DNA of 64,000 nt from Sporosarcina sp. P13 (GCF_002743055.1 NZ_PDYM01000011.1:1-64000), one strand, 5' to 3'; counted from the first letter of the stretch, positions 50,905 to 60,837 are shown. The notes: generated by a model from the letters alone, not told the origin. Numbers and translations are program-made.

Positions 50905-52149
50905 TTCACTTACTACTGTTTCTGTAGGTATGCTTTGCTCTTCAGCATTCTCTTCGTTACTGTCCTCTGAAGTATTACTAATAATACTTGAAAGGACGTG
51001 TACGCGTAAGATGATACCTTTAATGCGATTCGTTTCATCCACTACGACAAGTGGATATTTTGAATCGAGAACGCGTGGGATGATATCTTGTACATATTCT
51101 TCGGGATGGGCCGTGACAACATCTGTTGACATCACTTCATCGATTGTTTTACGGTTTTTCACACCATCAATCGCTTGATCAATCGTGACTAAACCGAGTA
51201 GCTGACGTTGACGATTGGTGACGAAGACGCTGGAAATCCCGTGCTCTTCCATGTTTTTAATTGCAACATGTAGGCCGTCTTTACTATTCATAACACTTAG
51301 CGGTTTTGACATGATATTCTCAGCTTGGAGAACTTTAGAACGGTCAATTTCACGAGTAAACTCGACGATATAATCATTCGCAGGTGATTCCAATAAATCT
51401 TCTGGTGTTCCGACTTGCTCCACATTCCCATCTTTCATAACTGCGACGCGGTCTCCAATTCTGAATGCTTCGTTGACATCGTGTGTGATAAAAATGATCG
51501 TCTTCTGTAAACGTGTCTGAATATCCAAAAGCTCTAGTTGCATTTCTCTGCGAATCAGAGGGTCCAGCGCACTGAATGGCTCATCCATTAAGAGAATGTC
51601 AGGATCGTTAGTCAGCGCACGCGCAATTCCTACACGTTGCCGCATACCGCCTGAAAGTTCATCAGGATACTGGTTTTCATACCCTTTAAGTCCAACCGTC
51701 TCGATATGCTTTTGAGCAATGTTTCGTCTTTCGGTTTTTGAAAGCCCACGGATTTCCAAACCATATTCGATATTTTCCATCACGGTACGGTGACTAAACA
51801 AGCCGAAATGCTGGAAAACCATCGCAATTTTCTTTTGACGGAAAAACTTTAATTGTTCTTTATTGTATTTGACGATATTTTCACCATCTACATAAATAGC
51901 TCCAGACGTTGGTTTGTTCAGTAAGTTGAAGCATCGAATCAACGTTGACTTACCACTACCGGATAAGCCCATGATAACGAATGTTTCGCCTTCCATGATT
52001 TCCATATTGGCATTATAAACACCTACTGTATGGCCGGTCTTGTCAAGTATTTCGCGTTTAGAAGTGCCTTTTTCAATTAATGGAATGACCCTTTTAGGAC
52101 GCGGACCAAAAATCTTGGTGACATTCTCTACTTTGATTTTAACGGTCAT
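50902..52149 (-). CDS. opuAA: Glycine betaine/proline ABC transporter ATP-binding protein (OpuAA type)
   Basis: 415 residues. ABC domain about 40-280: Walker A GLSGSGKSTLIR, Q-loop FQHFGLFSHRTV, signature LSGGMRQRVGIARAL, Walker B ILLMDEPFSALDPL, His switch ITHDV. Two CBS domains follow (about 285-395: IMSKPLSVMNSKDGLHVAI, VMSTDVVTAHPEEYVQD), which in OpuA sense ionic strength. ATG overlaps the permease stop by four bases. Confidence 0.95.
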   Translation of the reverse strand: MTVKIKVENVTKIFGPRPKRVIPLIEKGTSKREILDKTGHTVGVYNANMEIMEGETFVIMGLSGSGKSTLIRCFNLLNKPTSGAIYVDGENIVKYNKEQLKFFRQKKIAMVFQHFGLFSHRTVMENIEYGLEIRGLSKTERRNIAQKHIETVGLKGYENQYPDELSGGMRQRVGIARALTNDPDILLMDEPFSALDPLIRREMQLELLDIQTRLQKTIIFITHDVNEAFRIGDRVAVMKDGNVEQVGTPEDLLESPANDYIVEFTREIDRSKVLQAENIMSKPLSVMNSKDGLHVAIKNMEEHGISSVFVTNRQRQLLGLVTIDQAIDGVKNRKTIDEVMSTDVVTAHPEEYVQDIIPRVLDSKYPLVVVDETNRIKGIILRVHVLSSIISNTSEDSNEENAEEQSIPTETVVSE

Positions 52150-53006
52150 GCTGATCTCCTCCTAGTATTTTGTAGGCGGTCTGCCACTCCATTAGTGATG
52201 CGATCAATAATGATTGCTAAAAATACAATACTGATTCCAGCTTCAAATCCTAATGAAATATTAATTTGGTTAATCGAATACAATACACGTTCACCTAGAC
52301 CGTGCGCCCCGACCATTGATCCGACAACAGCCATAGATAATGCCATCATTGTTGTTTGGTTAATACCTGCCATCATCGTGGGCAAAGCTTGAGGAAGCTG
52401 TACTTTTACAAGCATTTGGTTACGTGAGGATCCGAATGATTCAGCAGATTCAATCACTTCATCATCGACATTTCGGATACCGAGTTCAGTTAACCGAATA
52501 ACAGGTGGTAATGCGTAAATGATTGTCGCAATAATTGCGGGTACGTTTCCTAAAGGAAAGAAGAATATTACAGGTATTAAGTAGACGAATGTAGGCATCG
52601 TCTGCATCGCATCCAAAATAGGTCGCATAATGACAGAGAATGCTCGGCTAAAAGCCATTAATATGCCAACCGGTATCCCGATTGCGAGGGAAAGTACAAC
52701 GGAAATGACAATAATCGCAACTGTTGTCATCGTATCTGCCCAAAGATCAAAAGATCCTATTAAAAATATGAAGGCTGCAAACAGTAATCCTCCAAATATA
52801 TTATTAAAATACCATCCTAATAAGAAAACGATGATCATAATGACCCACCAAGGTGTGGCTAAAAGAGTTGTTTCGATTGTACGTATAGTCGTAGAGGCAA
52901 TCACGAAGATAAAGTCAAACAGCCAACCAAAATTCATTGCGAGAAAATCGATAAACTTTTCAACATAATCTCCTATAGGTATTCGTACGTCGGGAAATTC
53001 ATTCAT
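52146..53006 (-). CDS. opuAB: Glycine betaine/proline ABC transporter permease (OpuAB type)
   Basis: 286 residues with about six to eight helices. Transport-permease signature: EVIESAESFGSSRNQMLVKVQLPQALPTMMAGINQ (EAA loop). N-terminus has IPIGDYVEKFIDFL and ends with RLQNTRRRS. No good Shine-Dalgarno precedes ATG at 53006; instead a 7-bp hairpin AAGCTAG/CTAGCTT lies just upstream. Confidence 0.94.
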   Translation of the reverse strand: MNEFPDVRIPIGDYVEKFIDFLAMNFGWLFDFIFVIASTTIRTIETTLLATPWWVIMIIVFLLGWYFNNIFGGLLFAAFIFLIGSFDLWADTMTTVAIIVISVVLSLAIGIPVGILMAFSRAFSVIMRPILDAMQTMPTFVYLIPVIFFFPLGNVPAIIATIIYALPPVIRLTELGIRNVDDEVIESAESFGSSRNQMLVKVQLPQALPTMMAGINQTTMMALSMAVVGSMVGAHGLGERVLYSINQINISLGFEAGISIVFLAIIIDRITNGVADRLQNTRRRSA

Positions 53007-53015
53007 AGGCGGTAA

Positions 53016-53035
53016 GCTAGGTCATACTAGCTTGT
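53016..53035 (-). promoter_or_regulatory. Small hairpin upstream of opuAB
   Basis: Perfect arms AAGCTAG / CTAGCTT around six bases, about 10 bases from the opuAB start. May mark an mRNA processing site or affect translation. Confidence 0.4.
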
Positions 53036-53070
53036 CCCTCTCTTTCTCTAATGTAAGTTAAGTTTGTGGA

Positions 53071-53106
53071 AAAAAGAAAGGGATGGAGCGGAAAGCGTCC
53101 ACCCCA
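53071..53106 (-). terminator. Partial terminator between opuAC and opuAB
   Basis: On the minus strand GGGGTGGA / TCCATCCC (one mismatch) enclosing CGCTTTCCGC, then CTTTCTTTTTT. Read-through would give less permease/ATPase than binding protein. The motif GGTGGACGCTTTCCGC resembles the GC-rich interspersed repeat at 23010. Confidence 0.6.
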
Positions 53107-53119
53107 CATTCTATAGTGT

Positions 53120-54112
53120 TTATAGCGCTGCTTTTACTTTCTTAGCAACATCTTCAGGCACCCATTGAGCCCAAATATCTTCATGTTCTTTCATAAACCA
53201 TTTTGCGGTATCATGAGGATTCGCATCATTTTCACCCATATATTTCAATGCTTCTTCTGTTAATGCACTACTTGTTTCATAATGACTGAAGAACTCCACT
53301 ACTTCGGGAGCTTGTGTTTTCAAGTCTTTATGAACACTGACGAATACATCGTTTGGAGGGAATTCACCTGACTTGTCTTTATCCCACGCTACTTGGTCGA
53401 ATGGATCGTCCTCCAAAAGTGTTAAGTCGTATGTTGCTGTTACCCAAGTAGGTGACCAGTAATACCCGACCCATGGCTCACCTTTTTTATATGCGCTAGC
53501 TAAGTCAGCTACGATAGCTGAGTCTGAACCTGGAGCTAGATACGTAAACTTTTCATCCAAACCATAAGCGGTCATTTTTTCACCCAAGTGCTTACTGACT
53601 ATCCAGCTTGATGGTGCACCGATGATTCGACCCATTTTCTTGTTTTCGGGATCTTGAAACAGTTCAGGATACTTCTCCAAGTCTCTTACTGTTTTTAAAT
53701 CTGGAGCTACCGCTTCGATACCACGCTCTGGATCACCTTTTATAACGTATGTCGGAACATAGAGGCCTTGCGAGTTGTCGTTAAAATTCGTCGAAACAGT
53801 TTCAATGTCTCCGCTGTCGATTGCATTTGTATACGCTTCCCCCAAGTTGTCCGACCAAACTTCTGTATAAACGTTAATATCACCTTGCTGCAATGCCTGG
53901 AAAGTTGCAGTAGATGTACCGTTCACTACATCTGTTTTGTAGCCATACCCCTCTTCTAAGATGATTTGCGCGATACTATTATGAACGCGAATACTGTCCC
54001 ATCCTGCATCTGCCAATTTAATTTCGTCGATTGAATCTTTACTCGTACTATTACCACAAGCAGTTAAAAGTAGTAATGTGAAAACTGATAAAAACAACGT
54101 AATCTTTCTCAA
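53120..54112 (-). CDS. opuAC: Glycine betaine/proline-binding lipoprotein (OpuAC type)
   Basis: 330 residues. Lipoprotein signal peptide with lipobox LTAC. The OpuAC/ProX-type binding fold follows: ADAGWDSIRVHNSIAQIILEEGYG, NGTSTATFQALQQGDINVYTEVWSDN, GAPSSWIVSKHLG and GEPWVGYYWSPTWVTATYDL with several Trp for an aromatic ligand cage. TTG start, AAAGGG upstream. First gene of the operon (order binding protein, permease, ATPase), with a partial terminator after it. Confidence 0.92.
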   Translation of the reverse strand: MRKITLFLSVFTLLLLTACGNSTSKDSIDEIKLADAGWDSIRVHNSIAQIILEEGYGYKTDVVNGTSTATFQALQQGDINVYTEVWSDNLGEAYTNAIDSGDIETVSTNFNDNSQGLYVPTYVIKGDPERGIEAVAPDLKTVRDLEKYPELFQDPENKKMGRIIGAPSSWIVSKHLGEKMTAYGLDEKFTYLAPGSDSAIVADLASAYKKGEPWVGYYWSPTWVTATYDLTLLEDDPFDQVAWDKDKSGEFPPNDVFVSVHKDLKTQAPEVVEFFSHYETSSALTEEALKYMGENDANPHDTAKWFMKEHEDIWAQWVPEDVAKKVKAAL

Positions 54113-54661
54113 AAAATCAAACCCTTTCTACTTATTATTTTTTTATCACGAAATGATATTTTTTGCTCGAATCTCTTATATGCATCCACAGGTAAAAGAA
54201 GATGGGAGTTGAAGAGATTAAGGAAAAATTATCATTGTTTTTTCATGATATTATTTAGTTAGTTTACAGTATAGTAAAATTAATATCAATTTAATTATTC
54301 AGGTAATTAGCTAGAGTGGAGGCTATACTTACAGAATTTTTTCGTAAAATAGTATAAAAAAGTAAAGGGAATCTAGTTATTCTTAAGTGGTTTGATAATG
54401 ACTCTATCCTATAGTGGGTATAGGTTTTCCTTGAGTCGATTAATAGAGGAAATTGTTGTATGACCGTATAGTAAATTTACAGTTCAAAATAGATTGTAGA
54501 AAAGTCCCGAAATTTTTCTTCTGCTTGCTAGAAAGACAAAGAATTGTAACAGTTTTTAAGGAAATACCAAGTTTTTTTGATTTTACTTTTGAGAAGATGA
54601 TATAGTTAGTAGTACGAATGTAATTAGTATATAAATGTAATGTAAAAGGGGAACGGAACTT
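54113..54661. other. 549-base AT-rich intergenic region
   Basis: Divergent gap between the opuAC-type gene and ctaB. It is very AT-rich and must hold both promoters, but I cannot fix either with confidence. I see no RNA element, repeat or credible ORF; the minus-strand reading frame across 54440-54700 runs into ctaB and lacks a ribosome site. Confidence 0.6.
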
Positions 54662-55573
54662 ATGACGAAAGAAGCTCATGTTGTATCGACTACTACGCAT
54701 AGTCGCTCGGCGTCTACCTTCTTCTCAGATATTAAATCATTGATTAAAGGACCTGTACTTATAGCAAACGTCTTGCCGGTATTCGCTGGATTTTGGCTAG
54801 CATTGCACTTTTCAGGTATGACACTTGCCGGGAATTGGAGCGTATTCTGGCTGACTATGATCGGCAGTACGTGTTTAATGGCGGGTGCGCTCGTCATGAA
54901 TAACTGGTATGACTCGGATATTGACACCTTTATGGAAAGGACCAAACAACGTCCGACGGTGACGGGGAACTTTTCCTTACGGACCGTTTTGAAGATTGGG
55001 TTGGTATTATCTGCGATTGGTATGGTATTACTGTTGCTTACCACTTTTGAAGCGGCAATCTACGCATTTATCGGATGGTTTACGTATGTGATACCCTATA
55101 CGATGTGGTCTAAACGTAAATACACATTAAATACGGTAATCGGAAGTTTGTCAGGTGCCGTAACACCACTTATCGGTTGGGCGGCAATTATGTCAGCGAA
55201 TCATATAGTACCTATCGTTTTATTCGCAATTTTGTTCATTTGGCAAATGCCACATACATTTGCGATCGCGATGAAGAAATATGAGGATTACAAAGCGGCA
55301 AATGTAGCGATGTTACCAGTCGTGCGCGGCTTTGAATTCACCAAGCGCCAAATGTTGATCTATGTACTTTGTTTACTGCCACTGCCATTTTTGCTACCTA
55401 TGTTTGGTACAGCATTTATCGTCATCGCAACATTGATGAACGTTGGCTATATAGCAGCAAGCATCTATGGTTTCTACGCAAAAGACGATTACAAATGGGC
55501 CAACCTTATGTTCTTATATTCAGTGAATTACATGACATTGCTATTCGGCATGATGATTCTTTGGACGTTTTAA
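54662..55573 (+). CDS. ctaB: Protoheme IX farnesyltransferase (heme O synthase)
   Basis: 303-residue UbiA-superfamily membrane enzyme with about eight helices. The prenyl-diphosphate motif NNWYDSDIDTFMERTKQRPT is at about 80-99, and the second region KKYEDYKAANVAMLPVVRG at about 205-223. Makes heme O for terminal oxidases. AAAGGGGAACGG before ATG. Confidence 0.96.
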   Translation: MTKEAHVVSTTTHSRSASTFFSDIKSLIKGPVLIANVLPVFAGFWLALHFSGMTLAGNWSVFWLTMIGSTCLMAGALVMNNWYDSDIDTFMERTKQRPTVTGNFSLRTVLKIGLVLSAIGMVLLLLTTFEAAIYAFIGWFTYVIPYTMWSKRKYTLNTVIGSLSGAVTPLIGWAAIMSANHIVPIVLFAILFIWQMPHTFAIAMKKYEDYKAANVAMLPVVRGFEFTKRQMLIYVLCLLPLPFLLPMFGTAFIVIATLMNVGYIAASIYGFYAKDDYKWANLMFLYSVNYMTLLFGMMILWTF

Positions 55574-55575
55574 TG

Positions 55576-55621
55576 TAAAGACTTCTCTTCACTTTTAAAG
55601 TGATAGGGAAGTCTTTTTTTA
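55576..55621 (+). terminator. Terminator of ctaB
   Basis: Stem AAAGACTTC / GAAGTCTTT with inner TCACT/AGTGA helix, then T6. Confidence 0.88.
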
Positions 55622-55688
55622 TGTTAGAATTGATGTGAATCGTTCGAAAGATTAAAAAGTTCAACAAGTTTTATAAGGAGGGAGTTTA

Positions 55689-56816
55689 ATGAATGAACAA
55701 TTGCAGTTGCTGAAACCGAAGATCGAAGAAGTTTTTGCGCATTTGCATAGTCACCCAGAAGTCAGTTGGAAAGAAATTGAGACGACGCGCTACTTGCAAG
55801 ATTTCCTTGAAAGTCAAGGGTTTGAAGTCTCGTTGTTTAAAGGGATCACTGGCTTCTCCGTAACCATTGGGCAAGGTTCTCCAGTCGTCGGCTTACGGGC
55901 TGATATTGATGCGCTTTGGCAGGAAGTGGACGGTGTCTATCAAGCAAATCATTCATGCGGTCATGACGGCCATATGACAATGGCGATTGGTGCGCTGTTG
56001 TTGGCGAAAGAACGCGGAATTCCTACTATAGGTACATTGAAAGTCATTTTTCAGCCAGCTGAAGAAAAAGGGAAAGGTGCTCTTGCTGTCCTTGACCAAG
56101 GCATAATGGATGATATCGACTATCTATTTGGTGTGCATTTACGAGCTGCGGATGAACTCGATGATGGCTGTTCTGCCGCTTCTCTTCAGCATGGTGCTGC
56201 AAAAATGATTTCGGGTACAATTACAGGAACTGAAGCTCATGGTGCACGACCGCATCAAGGGAAAAACGCGATTGAAGTAGGTGCTTCATTAGTGCAAGCA
56301 TTGCAGTCCATTCACTGTAATCCGATGGTATCCCATACTGCGAAGATGACCATGTTCCAAGCTGGTGGAGATTCGGCGAATATTATTCCGGGGACTGCGA
56401 AATTTAGTTTAGATCTTCGTTCGCAACAAAATAACGTTATGGATGAGTTGTATCAACATGTTCAACGTGTGATACAGGCGGTCGCTGAACAATATGATGT
56501 AGAAATTGCTCACCATGTCATGTCTGAAATGGTTGCTGCAGAAGTGAATCCAGAAGCGGAACAAATTATGGCGGAGGCGATTGCGAGAACGGTAGGAAAA
56601 GAGAAAACCGTGCGAACAATCGTCACGCCGGGTGGAGAGGATTTCCATTTCTATGCAGTACATCGTCCGAAAATAAAAAGTACGATGCTTGGTCTCGGGT
56701 GTGGTTTATCGCCAGGTCTTCACCATCCGCAAATGACATTTAACGAAGCGTCGTTACTGACGGGAATCGAAATTCTTGTGAGCGCTATTGAAATAGCATT
56801 CCAATCTAAAAAATAG
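55689..56816 (+). CDS. M20D-family amidohydrolase (N-acyl-L-amino acid deacylase)
   Basis: 375 residues. HLHSHPEVSWKEIETT opens the protein; GLRADIDALW and HSCGHDGHMTMAIGAL carry metal ligands; FQPAEEKGKGALAVLDQG holds the catalytic Glu; GTEAHGARPHQGKNAIEV is in the dimerisation domain, and GGEDFHFY near the C-terminus closes the site. It is followed after 11 bases by a GNAT gene and an OSBS/NSAR gene, so N-succinyl-L-amino acid desuccinylation is a likely activity. Site AGGAGGG before ATG. Confidence 0.88.
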   Translation: MNEQLQLLKPKIEEVFAHLHSHPEVSWKEIETTRYLQDFLESQGFEVSLFKGITGFSVTIGQGSPVVGLRADIDALWQEVDGVYQANHSCGHDGHMTMAIGALLLAKERGIPTIGTLKVIFQPAEEKGKGALAVLDQGIMDDIDYLFGVHLRAADELDDGCSAASLQHGAAKMISGTITGTEAHGARPHQGKNAIEVGASLVQALQSIHCNPMVSHTAKMTMFQAGGDSANIIPGTAKFSLDLRSQQNNVMDELYQHVQRVIQAVAEQYDVEIAHHVMSEMVAAEVNPEAEQIMAEAIARTVGKEKTVRTIVTPGGEDFHFYAVHRPKIKSTMLGLGCGLSPGLHHPQMTFNEASLLTGIEILVSAIEIAFQSKK

Positions 56817-56827
56817 AAGGTGCACCG

Positions 56828-57667
56828 ATGACAAATGAAATTGACATTAGGAAAGTAATAGCAGTGGAAGAGATTTTAGAGATGCAGAAATTGGAGAAGC
56901 AAATTTGGGGAATGGAGCCGATTCCTGTCCATCAAACCATTACAGCGGTGAAAAATGGTGGGCTCATTATCGGCGCGTTCATCGGCAAGCGTTTGATTGG
57001 CTATTCGTATAGTTTCGCTGGTTACGCTGAAGGACAGTCATATTTATGCTCTCATATGTTAGCGGTGGATCAGGAATTTCAACTGATGGGCATTGGTAAG
57101 TTGTTGAAAGACGAACAACTACGTGTTGCGCGTGGGATGGGGTATGAGTTGATTGTCTGGACGTTTGATCCGCTAGAGAGTCGCAACGCCTATTTGAATA
57201 CGTCGAAACTATATGGTGTGTGCTATGACTATATCGTTAATTGCTACGGTAAAATGGCTGATGGTCTCAATAAAGGGTTGCCGACTGATCGATTCCAAGT
57301 CGCTTGGTGGATTAATAGTCCGCGCGTTACAGAGCACTGGCAACCAACAACTATAAAGTATATTACTCCATGTAGTGTCGAATTTTCCGCTGGGAAGTTT
57401 CCGGTATTGCAGCTTCCTGAAGGGCAAGAGTGGTTATCTGCCGAGTCAGTGGAAGTGCCTGTGCCAAAGCATATTCAGCTCATGAAAAAGCAGCAACCTG
57501 AACTTGCATATGATTGGAGACTGAAAACAAGGGCAGTGTTTCAACAGCTATGCGATGCGGGTTTCGTATTAATTGACGTACGTAGAACTGAAGAAACTGT
57601 ACACTATTATCGTTTTTGCAAGCGATCTATTATTCCACTTGCAAAATCAAAGGAGTCTCTCAAATGA
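56828..57667 (+). CDS. GNAT-family N-acyltransferase, NSAR-operon type
   Basis: 279 residues. GNAT fold in the first half: [20 protein letters not shown] (beta strands), then [47 protein letters not shown] with the CoA-binding Q/RxxGxG/A loop (QLMGIGK). The second half is specific to this subfamily. In Geobacillus a neighbour of this type succinylates D-amino acids. Its stop overlaps the next ATG (ATGA). Confidence 0.82.
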   Translation: MTNEIDIRKVIAVEEILEMQKLEKQIWGMEPIPVHQTITAVKNGGLIIGAFIGKRLIGYSYSFAGYAEGQSYLCSHMLAVDQEFQLMGIGKLLKDEQLRVARGMGYELIVWTFDPLESRNAYLNTSKLYGVCYDYIVNCYGKMADGLNKGLPTDRFQVAWWINSPRVTEHWQPTTIKYITPCSVEFSAGKFPVLQLPEGQEWLSAESVEVPVPKHIQLMKKQQPELAYDWRLKTRAVFQQLCDAGFVLIDVRRTEETVHYYRFCKRSIIPLAKSKESLK

Positions 57668-58776
57668 AAATAGAAAAGATTACACTTCGTCGAATGAATA
57701 TGACGATGAAACATCCGTTTACAACAAGTTTCGGCACGATTCAACAAAAAGACTTCTTGCTTGCAACCGTCCAAGACGAGAAAGGGAATGAAGGATGGGG
57801 AGAGTCTGTCGCATTTACATATCCTTGGTATAGTGAAGAAACGACAGAAACAACGATTCATATGTTACGCGATTTTTTAATTCCAGCAGTGCTAGGCAAG
57901 ACGATTGAACATCCTGACGAGGTTAGTGAATTGTTTGCACCAATCCGCAAAAACAATATGGCGAAAGCGACGATTGAAGGGGCGGTGTGGGATCTTTATG
58001 CGAAACATCACAACATCTCACTTACAGAGGCATTGGGTGGTAAACGTGATCGGATCGAAGTAGGTATTAGTATTGGAATCGAAAAGAATGTGGAAGATTT
58101 ACTTGCGAATGTTAGAGGTTTTATCGATGAAGGCTATAAGCGTATTAAAATAAAGATTAAGCCGGGGCATGACGTAGAAGTAATCCGCTCGATTCGTCAG
58201 GAATTCCCCGATGTGCCTTTAATGGCTGATGCCAACTCTGCATATACGCTAGACGATGTGGAGTTACTGAAAGAATTGGATCAATTTAATCTCATGATGA
58301 TCGAGCAACCACTTGCGTCTGACGATATTATTGATCACGCTACATTACAGCAGCAGATTAAGACACCGATTTGTCTAGATGAAAGTATTCATTCGCTAGA
58401 AGATACTCGTAAAGCAGTAGAACTTGGTAGCTGTAAAATTATCAACATCAAAGTCGGTCGTGTCGGTGGGATAACTGAAGCGAAGAAAATTCATGATTAT
58501 TGCGCTGAAAAGGGCATTGACGTATGGTGCGGAGGAATGCTTGAATCAGGCATCGGACGTGCGCAAAATGTGGCGTTGACAACACTGCATAATTTTACGT
58601 TGCCGGGCGATACAGCAGGTTCTTCACGCTATTGGGATCAGGATATTATCACGCCGGAAGTCGTAGCTGAAAATGGTTATATTACCGTCCCTAATGAATC
58701 GGGTATTGGCTATGCGCCGAATATGAAAGTGATCGATCAATTCACAGTTGATACAATGGAGTTTTTAGTTGAATAA
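57664..58776 (+). CDS. menC: o-Succinylbenzoate synthase / N-succinylamino acid racemase
   Basis: 370-residue enolase-superfamily enzyme. Acid-base lysines in [11 protein letters not shown] (about 164-166) and NIKVGRVGG (Lys about 263), metal ligands Asp in LMADANSAY (about 189), Glu in MIEQPL (about 214) and Asp in CLDESIHS (about 239). These residues serve both OSBS (menaquinone) and NSAR activity. The genome's men cluster in this window lacks menC, and here the neighbours are M20 and GNAT, so a bifunctional protein is likely. AAAGGAG stands 10 bases before ATG. Confidence 0.88.
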   Translation: MKIEKITLRRMNMTMKHPFTTSFGTIQQKDFLLATVQDEKGNEGWGESVAFTYPWYSEETTETTIHMLRDFLIPAVLGKTIEHPDEVSELFAPIRKNNMAKATIEGAVWDLYAKHHNISLTEALGGKRDRIEVGISIGIEKNVEDLLANVRGFIDEGYKRIKIKIKPGHDVEVIRSIRQEFPDVPLMADANSAYTLDDVELLKELDQFNLMMIEQPLASDDIIDHATLQQQIKTPICLDESIHSLEDTRKAVELGSCKIINIKVGRVGGITEAKKIHDYCAEKGIDVWCGGMLESGIGRAQNVALTTLHNFTLPGDTAGSSRYWDQDIITPEVVAENGYITVPNESGIGYAPNMKVIDQFTVDTMEFLVE

Positions 58777-58787
58777 ATATTCAGTGA

Positions 58788-58817
58788 TTGTCATTTCACT
58801 ATACTATGTGCTAAACT
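58788..58817 (+). promoter_or_regulatory. Promoter of the riboflavin operon
   Basis: TTGTCA, 18 bases, TAAACT, about 18 bases before the FMN aptamer; both hexamers are moderate. Confidence 0.45.
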
Positions 58818-58834
58818 TATAACTAATCGAATAA

Positions 58835-59058
58835 GTTTCCTTCGGGGCAGGGTGGAAATCCCTACCGGCGGTGATGAGCTACAAAGCTCTTAGTCCGTGA
58901 CCCGGATGCTTTTTACAAGCAGAAGGTGGATTTGGTGAAACTCCAAAGCCGACAGTTAAAGTCTGGATGAGAGAAGGAACGAACTTTTAAAAACGTTAAT
59001 ACTAACGCTTATTTAGTCATGGTCAGAGCCCCGCTTTTTTTACACAGCGGGGCTTTTT
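58835..59058 (+). promoter_or_regulatory. FMN (RFN) riboswitch with terminator
   Basis: P1 is GTTTCCTTC (58835-58843) with GAAGGAAC (58973-58980). Conserved core: GGGGCAGGGTGGAAATCCC, ACCGGCGGTGATGAG, AGTCCGTGACCCGG, GGTGGATTTGGTGAAACTCC, GCCGACAG and GTCTGGATGAGAGAAGG. Terminator AGCCCCGCT/AGCGGGGCT (59027-59054) with T5 just before ribD. FMN binding should terminate the rib transcript. Confidence 0.97.
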
Positions 59059-59100
59059 GTTTTGTCACAAGAGGAATTTAGCAAGCTGGAGTGTTGTGTA

Positions 59101-60189
59101 GTGAATCAAGCCTATATGGAAATGGCGTTAAAGCTCGCTGAAAGTGTTGCAGGCCAAACATCTCCCAATCCGCCAGTGGGTGCTGTCTTAGTAAAAGACG
59201 GTCGAATCATTGGGATGGGAGCGCATTTACGTGCAGGAGAACGGCATGCGGAGCGAGTTGCTCTTGATATGGCCGGCGCGCAAGCGGAAGGTGCCGATTT
59301 ATATGTGACGCTTGAACCGTGTTCGCATACCGGAAAAACATCGCCTTGTGCTGATGCTGTCATTGAGGCGGGTGTCAAACGCGTGTATGTGGCTATTTCT
59401 GACCCGAACCCATTAGTAGCTGGTCAAGGGATTGAGCGGTTGCGAGCTTCAGGTGTAGAAGTAACGGAAAATTTTTGTATAGATCAAGGACGTAAATTGT
59501 ATCAACCATTCTTTCATTTTATTCAAAACAAAACACCTCATGTGACAATGAAAACAGCAATGACGATTGACGGTAAGATTGCAACTTCATCAGGAGATAG
59601 TAAATGGGTGACGAGTGAGCTTGCAAGACTTGATGTTCATCTGCTTCGCCATACGCAAGATGCGATTTTAGTAGGCGTACAAACTATTCTTCTTGATAAT
59701 CCTCTTCTCACCACCAGATTGCCCCAAGGTGGAAAACATCCTATTCGAGTTATTTTAGATACATGGTTACGAACGCCTGTGGATAGTCACGTCATTCAAC
59801 ATGATGAAACACCCACATGGATTTTTTGCGGAAATGAAGCAGACTTCGCAAAGGAACAGTTATTACAAAAAGCGCATGTGCACATTATTCGTATGCCGAT
59901 CGCAACGCTTTTGGTAGAAGATATTTTGCTAGAACTAGGCTCGCGTGGTGTGATGACGTTACTAGTAGAAGGTGGAGCTGCAGTTAACGCTTCATTCGTC
60001 AAAGCACGTGCAGTTCAGCGAGTGATTTGCTATATGGCTCCAAAAATGCTTGGTGGAAGTGGATCATTGACGCCTGTTAGTGGACTAGATCCTGCATTTA
60101 TGGACGAGGCCTTCCCGCTCGTTTTTGAAAGTGTGGAAATGATTGGACCAGACATTAAAATTATAGCGGTACCGAAAGCGAGTGAGTAA
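59101..60189 (+). CDS. ribD: Bifunctional riboflavin deaminase/reductase (RibD)
   Basis: 362 residues. Deaminase domain (about 1-145) with zinc site HAE in AGERHAERVALDMAGA and PCSHTGKTSPCADAV. Reductase domain (about 150-362) starts TMKTAMTIDGKIATSSGDSKWVT and includes LLVEGGAAVNASF. GTG at 59101 has GGAG about 9 bases upstream and aligns with RibD N-termini; a TTG at 59062 lies inside the terminator tail and is unlikely. Confidence 0.94.
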   Translation: MNQAYMEMALKLAESVAGQTSPNPPVGAVLVKDGRIIGMGAHLRAGERHAERVALDMAGAQAEGADLYVTLEPCSHTGKTSPCADAVIEAGVKRVYVAISDPNPLVAGQGIERLRASGVEVTENFCIDQGRKLYQPFFHFIQNKTPHVTMKTAMTIDGKIATSSGDSKWVTSELARLDVHLLRHTQDAILVGVQTILLDNPLLTTRLPQGGKHPIRVILDTWLRTPVDSHVIQHDETPTWIFCGNEADFAKEQLLQKAHVHIIRMPIATLLVEDILLELGSRGVMTLLVEGGAAVNASFVKARAVQRVICYMAPKMLGGSGSLTPVSGLDPAFMDEAFPLVFESVEMIGPDIKIIAVPKASE

Positions 60190-60192
60190 GCA

Positions 60193-60837
60193 GTGTTTAC
60201 AGGAATCATTGAAGAAATAGGTTCGGTTAAGAGTATACAGCCTGGTCCCCAATCGATGACGTTGACAATTGCTGCATCTACCGTATTATCTGATGTCCGC
60301 TTAGGCGACAGTATCGCGGTTAACGGTGTTTGTTTGACGGTCAAAGACTTTACGAAAGAGCAATTTTCAGCAGATGTTATGCCGGAAACGGTTTCATCTA
60401 CTTCGTTACGTCAGTTGACTGCTGGAAGTCGTGTGAATTTGGAACGCGCACTTGCTGCAAATGGTCGATTTGGCGGGCATTTTGTAACTGGACACGTCGA
60501 TGGAGTGGCGACGATTCGTCAAAAACGGACAGTCGATAACGCACTCTATATACGATTATCGCTACCAGAAGCTTATGCACCGTACCTATTGCCAAAGGGT
60601 TCGATTGCATTGGATGGCACATCGTTGACGATATTTGAAGTTGATCAAACAGAAATTACGATTTCATTAATCCCACATTCACAGGAAATGACAGTGTTAG
60701 CGAAAAAGCAACAAGGGGAAGTCGTGAATTTTGAATGTGATATGCTTGCGAAATACGTCGAGAATATGCTCATGAAAAGGCAGGGTAATAGTCCTTCCAT
60801 GACAGAGGACTTCTTGAAACAACACGGATTTATGTGA
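60193..60837 (+). CDS. ribE: Riboflavin synthase, alpha chain
   Basis: 214 residues made of two lumazine-binding repeats: MFTGIIEEIGSV ... GDSIAVNGVCLTV and GRFGGHFVTGHVDG ... GSIALDGTSLTIFE. Dismutates two lumazines to riboflavin. GTG start 3 bases after ribD. Complete length. Confidence 0.95.
   Translation: MFTGIIEEIGSVKSIQPGPQSMTLTIAASTVLSDVRLGDSIAVNGVCLTVKDFTKEQFSADVMPETVSSTSLRQLTAGSRVNLERALAANGRFGGHFVTGHVDGVATIRQKRTVDNALYIRLSLPEAYAPYLLPKGSIALDGTSLTIFEVDQTEITISLIPHSQEMTVLAKKQQGEVVNFECDMLAKYVENMLMKRQGNSPSMTEDFLKQHGFM

Noticed and set aside
54440..54700. 86-codon minus-strand ORF upstream of ctaB
   Set aside because: Low complexity, no ribosome site, runs into the ctaB start; a by-product of AT-rich DNA.
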